NCBI GenBank assembly: GCA_033060915.1
Contig: CM065389.1
Coordinates: forward strand, 22,645,001 to 22,709,000
Source of the DNA: Euryodendron excelsum
Taxonomy: Eukaryota > Streptophyta > Magnoliopsida > Ericales > Pentaphylacaceae
Length of the DNA stretch: 64,000 nucleotides
Direction: 5' to 3'
A program made the translations under genes and the position numbers. Position 1 is the first letter of the stretch, and the number at the start of each line of letters is the position of its first letter. Shown piece by piece: positions 30,627-41,600 of the stretch. The notes under the pieces were generated by a model. It searched no databases and was not told the origin of the DNA. It saw nothing but the letters and a program-made list of their open reading frames with translations.

Positions 30627-33097
30627 TCGCTTTAGGAAAGTGAGATATTTTTATACTTTCCAAAAACTCTCTTTTCAAAAATCTCTTCCTAAAAATCTCT
30701 TTTCCAACATGCTTTCCAAAAGCTCTTCTTTCCAAAATTATTTTCTAAAAACTCTCTCCCAAAAATCTATTTTTCAAAACTCCTTTCCAAAACACTCTCC
30801 TCAAAATTCGCTTTCCTAAAAACTCTTTCCTAAAAGCTTCTTCCAAAATTTTGTTTCCAAAACTCTCTCAAAGTTTTACTTTCCAAAAACTTCCTAAAAC
30901 TCTTTTCAAATTCACTTTCTAAAAACTCCTCACTAGGATTTCTTTCCAAAAACTCTTTCTTTTCAAAATCTACTTTCCAAAAATTACTCTTTAGGATTGC
31001 CTTCCAAAAATCTTCGTTTCCAAAAATGCACTTTCCAAAAACTCTTTCCTTAGAGCCCAAGTCAAACCCTAGAATCTACAATTAGGAAACCCTAATTTTT
31101 CTTCTCAAAAGACCTGATTTTCAACCTTACCCCGAACCTAGGTTTCCAAAACCTCACTTTCTACATCAAAATCATAAGTTTCCAAAAAACCTATTTCCTA
31201 CGTCAAATCTATAGTCTTCCAAATCTAGGGTTTCCAAAACCTCCCTTTCCAAATCCTTGTCAAATCCAATCTTCTCGTTTAGGAAACTAGATCCAATCGC
31301 TCGTTTTTGGAAACAAAATCAAACATTCTCTTTTAGAAACAAAATCCAATCCCTTGTTTTAGGAAATAGGAATCTTTACCCTTCCTAGTCTAAATCTTTC
31401 CTAATTCAAATCCTTCCTAATCTTCTACTTTCCTAAATCTTAAGTTTTCAAAACTTGAACATAAAAATCTTTCCTAAATTTTAAAACTCAACTTCCACAT
31501 CTTTCCTAATTCAACACTTTCCTAAATCTATCCCTTTTCAAATCTTAACTTTCCAAATATAGGTTTTCCAATCTTTCCTAAATTCAAACCTTTCCAAATC
31601 TCAAGATTTTCAAAAACTCAAACTCTAAAACTTTTTAACTCTTAAACTTTCTAAATTTCAAATCTTTCCAAATTCAAAACTTTCTTAAGTTAGATCTTTC
31701 TAAACTTCCAAACTTTCTAAATTCTAAACTTTCCTAAAACTTCGAATCTTTCCAAATCTAAAACTTTCCAAACTTAAAACTTTCTTATTTTCAAAACTTC
31801 CTTATTTTCAAAACCCTTACTATTTCAAAACCTTTCTTAAAATGAAACTTTCTTAATTCAAAACTTTCTTAAGTTGAAACTTTCCTAAGTCAAAACTTTC
31901 CTAAGTTGAAACTTTTCTAAAATAAAACTTTTCTAAAATGGCACTTTCCTAATTTGAAACTTTCCTAATTCAAATATTTCCTAAATCCAATATTTCCAAA
32001 TCTTCCAAGTCCAACATTCAATTCAAATTTTTTCTAAAATCTTTCCAAGTCAAGTCCAATCCTTCTTTTCTAAGTTCCTAAGTCTAGGTTTCTTAAACCT
32101 TCATCTTTCCAAAACAAGTCTAAATCTTTCTTCTAAGTTCTACCTTTCCGAGTCAAAGTCCAATCTTTTCAAATTCCAAAATTCTAAACTCCAATTTCCA
32201 ATCTTCTAAGTTCAAATCAAATCCTTTTTCTAATCAAAATCTCTTTTTTCTAATCCAACCTTCTAAATTCTATTGGACTCTTATCCGAACTACGACTGAC
32301 CTGATTCCTCAAAAAGGATACGTAGGCAACCCTCATGGGTGCGGTCACAACCTTTTTTCAAGTTTCTATTTCCACAACATTTTTGAAGTTTCTATTTCCA
32401 TAATCTCTTCCAAGTTTCCAATTCCCAAAATCTATTTTCAAATCTCAATTTCCAATTTCTTAAACTTTCCAATTCCAAGTCTATCTTCTCAAATATCTTT
32501 TAAATCAAATCAATTTCTAAATCTATTTTCAAACTCTCTTTTTCTTGCACTTGCATATCATGCATCATGTTAGTTTCTTTTCAAACATCGTTTTCTAAAG
32601 TGGATAGGATTGGATAGTTGTTAATTGAAAACGCTTATAGGTGAATTTAGGGTAAATAGACATGTAGGTACTACAAGGGCGGGGTAGGGTGATGGCTTAG
32701 TGCTTCTTCCCTACACGTAACCAACTTCCAAACCTAGGATCATTGATTTCAAAGACCAAAAATGGAGTTTATTCTCAAAAATGGCCTAAATGATTTCTAA
32801 AGGTTGCCAAACAACCTGTTTTCTCAAAAACCCTCTCTTAAGGATGGTTTCCAAAATCGTTTTCTATAAACCCTAAGTGTAGTCTTCGGATTATTTTTAG
32901 TTTTTAGGTGACCTAACTCACCTTAATCAAGTTAGGTGGCGACTCCAAATCTTTTCTAAAATCCCTTTATTCAACTCAATTTTAGATTCAAACCTAGTCG
33001 TACTCATTCTTCTAGGAGGGTGAGTTCTAACGAGAAAGTATAGTATTTTTTCCGCTTGTGTGTGTATTCCTCGAGTGCAAAAAATCTGGGCGCGACA

Positions 33098-34462
33098 GCG
33101 AGTTGTCGTTCTAGCCATGGTGGCATTTTGGAAATCTGAGAGAGAAAACCAAGTGAGATCAGAAAAACCCCAAACAACAACCCTGTGGAGAGTATGGATA
33201 GGATAGCAAACCAAAAGGTCAAGATCCCGGGAGAATGGTGCAAATGCTATCACACCCTGATAAGAATGGGACGAAACTAAATGGGGCAGAATCTTGGAAA
33301 GGAAAAAAAATCCTGAGAGTATGGGCCCTAGGGCAATCTTGGGACATTCTTTTGTAAATAGCTTATATACATGTAGTACTGATGCATCCATGACATGTAT
33401 AACATGTACATCTATTTAGATTCCTGTGTAGTTTGTATCTATTCATGCGTTCAATTGTATTCCTGTATGAACCTGTTCATTTGTAAGAAAGTAGGTCATG
33501 CATTTAATTCAATTCTTACATAAATCTGTGCATTTATCACCAAGAAAATGGGAGACATTACATTTAATTCTATTCTTGTATGTGCACTTGTGCATTCATA
33601 AAAAAATAGATCATGCATTTAATCTCATGTGCATTCAAATATATATATATATATATGACACGCATTCACCCCTTACCAGGGCATTCATAGACTATTTTTG
33701 TACAAAAACTCACTCTATGTCTTTCTTTCTCTCTCAAATAGAAAATAAGGAACAAAAAAAAGTACAAAATAGAGCTAAAAAGCCACCATGCGATCAAGTA
33801 GCCTCAAACATCTCCAACACTAGCATACACCTCAGAAAGTTCATACTTCCCTAGTCAACAAAAAATAAAGAATGGGGCAACGGCCCACCCTCAACCTCCC
33901 TAATCAACCTTGGACTTTCCCCAGAGGAGTAGTGTTTCACCAGACGGAGTGCCGGTTCAAGAAATATCAGAACTCAACCTCGAACTTCCCTAGAGGAGCA
34001 GCGTTTCACCAGACGGAGTGCCAGTTCAAGAGATATCATAAGTCAACCTTGGACTTCTCCAGAGGAGCAGTATTTTGCCAAACGGAGTGCCGGTTTAAGA
34101 AATATCATAAATCAATCTTGGACTTCCCCAGAGAAGTAGCGTTTTACTAGACGGAACGTCGGTTTAAGAAATATTAGATGTCAACTTTTGGTCCTCCTAG
34201 AGGCGCAGTGTTTCGCTAGACGGAGTGCTAGTTCAAGAAGCGTCAATTCCCCCAGAGGAGTATTGTTCTACTAGATGGAGCGCCAGTTCAAAGAGCATTA
34301 ATTTCTCCAAAGGAGTATCATTTTACCAAACAAAATACCAAGCATCGACCACCTACTCGAGGTAACAATTCTTTGGATTCCAATTCTTCTAGTCCCTCCG
34401 ATCACCTCGCGGTCAACATGGGACTCTTACTTTATTATTTTTTGTCTTCGACAAGCGAAGAC
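33098..34462 (+). mobile_element. Interior tail, piece 3, reaching the polypurine tract
   Basis: Continues the interior after the GCGAG duplication and matches 42418-43971. Holds an AT microsatellite (33640-33658) longer than in the paralogue, a 69-bp tandem repeat (33895-34330) and the 3' UTR end. An 80-codon antisense frame (about 33100-33390) is also open in the paralogue, but a second frame is equally open, so I do not call a gene. Confidence 0.88.
33895..34330 (+). repeat. ~69-bp tandem repeat before the 3' LTR
   Basis: Units contain CCAGAGGAGTAGTGTTTCAC, CAGACGGAGTGCCGGTTCAA and GAAATATCA. About four full units are followed by shortened and diverged ones. The paralogue at 43215-43830 has more units. 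Because 69 is a multiple of 3, the repeat stays open in one frame. Confidence 0.9.
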
Positions 34463-34476
34463 AAAAAAAGAGGGGC
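34463..34476 (+). other. Polypurine tract
   Basis: AAAAAAAGAGGGG three or four bases before the LTR start at 34480. A perfect 7-bp hairpin (GTCTTCG, loop ACAAG, CGAAGAC) ends just 5' of it. Confidence 0.88.
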
Positions 34477-34479
34477 CAT

Positions 34480-37400
34480 TGTAAGCACCCGATTTTTGCC
34501 CGCTCGACAATCTCCAGCCCGACTTGGCTCATTGTCACGAATCACACGCATATTCAGACTCTAACCCAACTTCTAAACTCCAATTTAGTCCATTGGTTGC
34601 TTCCCGGGCTCGTAGGGCCCAGTTGAAGCAAAATGACCGTTTTGCCCCTAGGCATCCGAGCTTCCCGGGAGCCACACCGGCTTTGGGTATCAAACCAGTA
34701 ACTCCCCGAGAATACTTCTTATAGCATCCCCGGCCTTTTGATATATTTCTAGATCATTCCGAGTCAGTTCCGGCAAACCCGGTACAAAATGACCATTTTG
34801 CCCTTGGCAGACCGGTCGCCTTTTCCAACCACACCGGCTCTGGGTATCAAACCGGTAACATTTGGGAATATTCTAAATAATGTTTCCAAACCTCGAGTCT
34901 TCTTCCAAGACATTCTGAGTTCGACCTGGCAGCTTTCTGTACGGTTGACCGTTTTGCCCCTAATAGCCCGGTCAACCCTTCTAACAAATCTTGTCATCAT
35001 TTTTCAAGTCCTTCGTCCTCGAGACATTATTCTAAGGCCTCTTGTCCCTTTCTGGCTCTCTGGGTCATTCCCGGCCCCTTCAATTCATTCCCGGACCTTT
35101 CGAAGTCACTCCTAGTGAAGCCAGGCTAAAAATTACATGGTAGTCACTAGTACAAGCGCCCAAATCTTCTCAAGATACGTTGCTTGCCAACCTTAAACAT
35201 TCCCTAAATGGCTGGAGCCACTACTAGGAGTGGCGCCAGTGTAATTTTTGGCCTGGCGCCACCGCAACAGGCGACAGTGCATTCCTCTCTCTATAAATAC
35301 AGAGCCTCTTCCAACGTGAAAAAAGTCTGCAAACTCAGTCTGAAACCCCTAATATTCAATATACAGAGCTCGTAGCCTCCCTAAATACTAGCTTCTCTAG
35401 GTTTTCCAAACCTTAACCACCATACACAAACCCTAGCCCCCTATACACTCATACACACTCCTATACACTTATGCACTAGCCTCAACCCTCCATTGAAGAC
35501 TTAAACTGCTACAATTTGAAGCTCTTGAAGATCAAAGAAGAGTTCTCGAAGATCAAGACGAAGACTGAAGTGAAGTGAAGACCGAAGAAAAGCAAGGCAA
35601 GCAAAGCAAAGATAAATAAACAAGACAACGGTAGGCTTTATCTTTAAGTTTATGCATCTTCCCCCTCTCGTCTCCCTCCCATCTCACTTGGGCTTTCTTC
35701 TATTTTAATCTCCTATCTTCTCCCCCCCTTTCTTTACATGCTTGAAACAATGGGATTCCCAGTCCATGTGTAGGATTACGCTATTAGAAGGTCACCATGT
35801 CGGGGGCTTTCTTTTAGTCTAACCGGAGACCACGTGGGTTCGACCCCCTTGATTATGTGGTGAAGCCTTTGACCTTGTATGTTCATGACCCCAACTTGCA
35901 TTGTGCATATCATGATCTTGCATTTTTCTAAAAATCGTTTTAAAACTCGTTTTCAAAATTTGCATTAAACTTGTTTTCAAAATTGCATCAAAATCTTCTT
36001 TTTCAAAACTTATTTTCAAAATCACAATCCTAGGGTGATTCTAGACTTTTCATGGTTAGGGTTGCTTTAGGAAAATGTTACATTTAAAGTGACCAATATG
36101 GTTCATATTTTCAAAACATTGTTGTTTTCAAAACCACTATCTTAAAGTGGTTCTAACCTTCTTATGGTTAGAATTGCTTTAGGAAAGTGAGATATTTTTA
36201 TAAGCTTTCAAACAACTCTCTTTTCAAATCTTTCTTTCTAAAAACCTCTTTTCCAATATATTTCCCAATTCCCTTCCAAAATTGTTTTCAAAAGCTCCAT
36301 CCAAAAATCTATTTTTCAAAAACTCCTTTTCAATCTCTTTCCAAAAACTCCTTTCCAAAAGCTTTCTTCAAAATTCATTTCCTAAAAACACTCCTTAGGT
36401 TTCCTTCTTCGAAAACTCCCTCCCCAAATCTCTTTCCTAAAAACTCTTTCCAACAATCTACTTCCAAAGATCCCCGACCAAAAACTCTTTCTTTCCAAAA
36501 TTCACTTTCTAAAAAGACTTCTCCCTAGGATTTCCTTCCAAAAATCTTCCTTTCCAAAAAATCACTTTCCAAAATCTCTTTTCTTGGTGCCTAAGTCAAG
36601 CCCTAGAACTCACCATTAGGAAACCCTAATTTTCTTTCCAAAAACATGATTTTCGAACTTGCCTTAAAATCTAGGTTTCCAAAATCTCCCTTTTCACATC
36701 CAAACTATATATTTCCAAAACCTATTTTCTACATCAAAACTATAGTCCTCTAAATCTAGGGTTTCTAAAACTTTTCCTTCCAAATCTATGTCAAATCAAA
36801 TCTTCCCTTTAGGAAATCGAATTTAATCTTCTTTTTAGGAAACCAAATCCAATCTTCCCCTTTTGGAAACCAAATCCAATCTCCTACTTAGGAAGCTAGA
36901 TCCAATTCTCCATTTTTGGAAACAAAATTAAAACACTTCTTCTTAGGAGCAAAATTCAAATCTTTCCTAATTCAACTCCTTCCTAATCTTCTACTTTTTA
37001 AATCTTAAGTTTCCAAAACTTGAACATAAAAATCTTTCCTAAATTTTAAAACTCAACTTCCACATCTTTCACAATTCAACCCTTTCCTAATTCTATCCCT
37101 TTCCAAATCTTAACTTTCCAAATCTAAGTTTTCAAATCTTTCTATAACTCAAAACCTTTCCTAATCTCAAGATTTTCTAAAACTCAAACTCTAAAACTTT
37201 CTAAATCCTAAACTTTCTAAATTTCGAATCTTTCCAAATCCAAAGCTTTCCAAATTTGAAACTTTCTTAAGTTAAAACTTTCTAAATCCCAAACCTTCTA
37301 AATTCTAAACCTTTCTTATTTTAAACGTTCCCAATTCAAAATTTTCTTAAATCTTAAACCTTTCCTATTTCAAAACTTTCTTAAAGCGAAACCTTTCCTA

Positions 37401-38596
37401 TTTCAAAACCTTTCTTAAAATGAAACTTTCCTAATTTCAAAACTTTCCTAATTCGAAACCTTTCTTAAAATGAAACTTTCCTATTTTGAAACTTTCCTAA
37501 TTCGAACCTTTCCAAAATCTAATCTTTTGTAAAACTCTTTCAAGTCAAGTCGAATCTTTCTTAAACCCTTCAAAGTCAAATCTTTCCTAAGTCTCCCCTC
37601 TTTCCTAAGTCTAGGTTTCCTAAACCTCAATCTTTCCAAAATAAGTTCAAATCTTTCTTCCAAGTTCTATCTTTCTCAATCAAAGTCTAATCTTTTTAAT
37701 TCCAAATTTCAAATTCTAATGTCCTGTTCTAAGTTCAAATCAAATCCTTTTTCCAATCAAAATCTCTTTCTGTCAATCCAACCTTCTATCTTCTATCGGA
37801 CTCTTGTCCGAACTACGACTGAACTGATTCCTCCAAAACGATATGTAGGCAACCCTCATGGGTGTAGTCACAACTTCTTTAAAATCTCTAATTCCACCAC
37901 CTTTTTCAAATCTTAAATTCTATGATATATTGCAAACTTCCAATTCCAAATTTCAATTTCCACATCTCTATTTCCAATCTCCAAAACTTTCTTTCCAATT
38001 TCAAACTTCAATTTCTCTTTTCCAAATCTATTTTCTAAACTTTCTCTTTCTATTGCATTTGCATATCATGCATCATGTTAGTTTCTTTTCAAAAATTCTT
38101 TTTTCTAAAGTGGATAGAATTGAACATTTGTTAGTTGAAGACTCTCATAGGTGAATTTAGGGTAAATAGACATGTAGGTACCGCAAGGGCAGGGTAGGGT
38201 GATGGCATAGTGCATCTTCCCTACACGTAACCAACCTCCGAACCTAGATCGCTATTTTCAAAGACCAAAAATGGAGTTTATTTTCTAAAAAAGGCTTAAA
38301 TGTTTTCCAAAGGTTGCCAAACAACCTATTTTCTTAAAAACCCTCTCTTGAGGACGTTTTTCAAAAAATCCCAAGTGTAGTCTTCGGATTATGCTTAGTT
38401 TTTAGGTAACCTAACTCACCTTAATCAAGTTAGGTGGCGACTTCAAATTGTTTTACAAAAGCCTTTTACTCAAATCTATTTTCCATTCAAACCTAGTCAC
38501 ACTCATTCTTCTAGGAGGGTGAGTTCTAACAAGAGAGTACAGTGTTTTTCCCGCTTGTGTGTGTATTCCTCGAGTGCGAAAAATCTGAGCGCGATA
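34480..38596 (+). mobile_element. LTR shared between an upstream interior tail and a downstream interior
   Basis: TGTAAGCACCCGATTT to GAGCGCGATA, 4117 bp. Preceded by a polypurine tract (so a 3' LTR for the tail at 21510-34479) and followed by a primer site (so a 5' LTR for 38597-43989). Shorter U3 than the solo copies, without the expanded dyad arrays. TATA box 35292-35299. Flanks GCCAT and TAGTT (after 53407) do not match, so it is not one clean insertion with 43990-53407. Confidence 0.92.
35292..35299 (+). promoter_or_regulatory. LTR TATA box
   Basis: TATAAATA followed by CAGAGCCTCTTCC, as in the other copies. Confidence 0.7.
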
Positions 38597-38598
38597 GC

Positions 38599-38617
38599 TA
38601 GCGACTCTACTGGGGAC
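38599..38617 (+). other. Primer-binding site, tRNA-Arg type
   Basis: TAGCGACTCTACTGGGGAC, two bases after the LTR end; one base from the expected TGG start has changed to TAG, which would impair pairing with the CCA end of the tRNA. Confidence 0.85.
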
Positions 38618-41600
38618 GCTTAGAGGGTTAGGCCGTAGTTATGTCTCTTTACCCTTCACCCATGCAGAGTCTTCAATTAACTTGTTCAATCCTATTCATT
38701 TTAAATTTTCAAAACCAAATTTTCAAAATTGTTTTAAAAAAACATGCATTTATTCATATTATCTTATATTAAGTTTGCCATCCACATACTAACTCTTGCA
38801 TCTTTGTTTTGTAGGTGCATTTTTTGTTTAAATTTTATTAACTGCCATGCATGAATGTGATGAACAGGATGGATGGGAGTTGTTGGGCTCGTTCCTCCGC
38901 TTTCAAAAATCACACACACACTGCACGTGCATTTGCATTCTACATACTTGCATTTTTACCCTGATATGACCCTTCTAGTTAGAAAGGGGGAGCGGTATAT
39001 TGGTTGTGGGCAAGATGCTGTCTCAGTTTCTTCGCATATGGCCTCTTAATGGTTCCCCCGCTCGGATCACCAACCGATCATGGCACCACCTCGGGGAGTG
39101 GGCCTAGGTTTGAAGATCTGGGGACCGAGCCTTTTTAGGACGCATTAGTCAACCCTCAACCTCATGCTCATATAGACACCTTGCATTGCCAAACCTTTAC
39201 AGGATTTAAGACATGCGCACCGTTTTCAAAACCATGGAGGAAAGGGTGGCTGCTCTTACTTTTATTTATACCTGTTTATTCCTGTTGTTATAATGACTGT
39301 ATTCTTACTGTTATAATGACTGTCTAACTGCTCATGCATGCATATTTATTTCAATTGCATTCTCTCTCCTTATACTCTATGCATTCGTTTTCATGCGTTC
39401 TATATTTCATGTCAAGACAAGAGTTCCGAGTAACTCAAGTCATTGCATTCTTATGCATATGATCAACCCATTGAGAGTGATACCAAGGTCACTCTCCCTT
39501 GCATTAAATCTACTCACCATGTAACCCTAAGGAATCATTGCATGCATTTTAAGTCATCTCATAGGAGGGGCCCCAATCCCTTTATGCTCACGGAGATAAG
39601 GTTGGCAAGAAGACAAGGGGCAATCGATCAATAAGGTCTCTTAACAACCTCCTCATCGTCAAGCTCAAAAAAGGCAAATCCGAAGACTCAAGAGTAGTTT
39701 AGGATTTCTAATGTAAAAGTAGAAAGGTGTAAGTCTAAAGGAAAATGTTCCCCCTCCCCCTATTCAAATGTATTTTAATTCTTTTGTATCTGAAACCCAA
39801 AGTTCAATGTACTTCTTTATTTTCTGCGAATGAATGGATGGATGAATGTATAAATGAATGTAGCTCCTGTATCGATGATTAGGCATTTGCATACATGGCC
39901 AAAACCCCTATCTCCAAAAGTGAGCAAATGCATCATGTTTAGCTTCTCTCTAAGTAGGGGCACCCCTAGGACATGCATTGCATAGAAATCTTCAAATCAA
40001 GGCACTAACTTCTCTTTTGTTTCTTGTCTTCTGTCCTTCCCCTCCTCATCTCCAAATATCAAGAGAATCGAAGGCAAAAGCAAGACAAGGAGGTGGTTTT
40101 CTAAATCACTCACTTATTATCATCATATTGCTTACAAGTTCACTTCTATTATGCTCATGCATTCATATCTGTTTTGAGACAAGAGTTCCAAGAAACTCAA
40201 GTCATTTCATTTTCATGCATTCAATCAACCGTAGAGAGAAAGGAGCAATCCAATCTCATGCTAATCGAACCTACCAAAACTCCTACGGGTTCTTAAACCC
40301 TAAAGATTCATGGCATGCATAGAACCATATCTCGAGAGAGGCCCAAATCTCTCTCAGTCCATAATGGTGGGATTGCCCAAACAAAGAAGTATCCACCGAC
40401 CCATGCCGAAGAGGTATTGTATTATATAAGGGGCAAAACCTCACCTCTAAAATGGAGTCTGCATCATGCCTAGATTCCCTCAAAGAAAGGACCTCCATAG
40501 GACATACATCGTATAGAACCTTCAACTCCACATGATGACTGCATTCTATTTTTCTTTTTCTTTTTGTAGGTTAGAGAGCACAATTGAATTCATGGAATCC
40601 CTCCAGCACCTCGCTAGATTCAAACTCTTGGTCGGATAAGCCTAGTTGTTAGAAGAGGCCGAACCTACATCAAGGATCAAGAAGAACTAATCATCCATCA
40701 ACAAGACATTACCTCCACACCATGCCGCGACGATCACCATCCCTGCAGAAGAAGGCTTCATCGTTTGCATTACTACAAAAGAATCTCCTAATTTCCAAAT
40801 GCATGCCAAACACTGCAGCAGATCTGTCAATCCGTCCTCCATCGTTTGGTGATACACCTGGAGCATGAAAGAAGTTGACACAGTTTCAAAACCCTAATAG
40901 GGGTTCTCACCAAGAGGTCCACTAGAAAAGTGAGGTTTTCATAAAATTCGTTTATTTTCCTTTCGTCTTTCTAGTTCTTGCATATCTTCTTTCAATAAAC
41001 ACTGCATGCTATGTAATCATGTTTTTAAATGAAAATAGGTAGTTCCCAGTTTATCCCCTTTGTTTCATACTCTTGTGGGCGATTGTCACATTTAGGGATT
41101 CTTCTCCATTTGGTAAATGACTCAACTTGAAGGATGGGATAGCATAGGCCACCCATTTAAAAGGGGTTAAAACCTTTGAGAGACAAAGAGAGAGTGAGAG
41201 ATAGGAGGAAGGTAGTCTCAACAAAGAGGTACAAATTTTATTGAAGCGGCGACACTTGCGTGATATCCTGGCTAAGCGATGGGCAGCCGAGTACTCAAAA
41301 TGATGAGGAGCCATTATTCTATTTATCCCAAATAAACACTATCCTTTGCTCAGTCCACTAGAGCCGTCAGTAATTTCTTTTCAGGTATCCCCAAACCTAT
41401 AACCATCCCCCACACTGGGGTAAGCACAAAATAGTTGATTCGATAGAATATACAGTGATTTACTGGCATAAACACACCATTTTTTAGGAGCATTGTCTAA
41501 ATTTTGTATAAAGGCTTTATGGACTAAGCAATTTAATTTGAAGTGATGAAAGGCCCTCATTTCTTCTACCATACACAAACAAATCCCTTTCCAAAGCCCA

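Larger units (their letters stand above)
28186..33097 (+). mobile_element. Solo LTR with exact GCGAG target duplication
   Basis: TGTAAACACCCC to GGGCGCGACA, 4912 bp, plus sense. Flanked by GCGAG at 28181-28185 and 33098-33102; the empty site is 42418-42422 in the paralogous interior. In order: U3 with three CGTCTT/AAGACG hairpin units (28400-28500), only a few GAGTR dyads (28790-28930), TATA box 29754-29761, leader with possible splice donor, conserved island 30210-30350, twin hairpins 30491-30626, G-poor low-complexity tract (30640-32270), conserved U5 block to the end. No gene; the open frame crossing its right end is a chance fusion with the flank. Confidence 0.97.

Noticed and set aside
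32927..33391. 154-codon antisense frame crossing the solo-LTR edge
   Set aside because: It fuses LTR end and flanking interior across a known insertion point; the flank part is open in two frames, which argues against coding.
33640..33658. AT microsatellite as a possible regulatory site
   Set aside because: The paralogue at 42962 has a shorter run; ordinary slippage.
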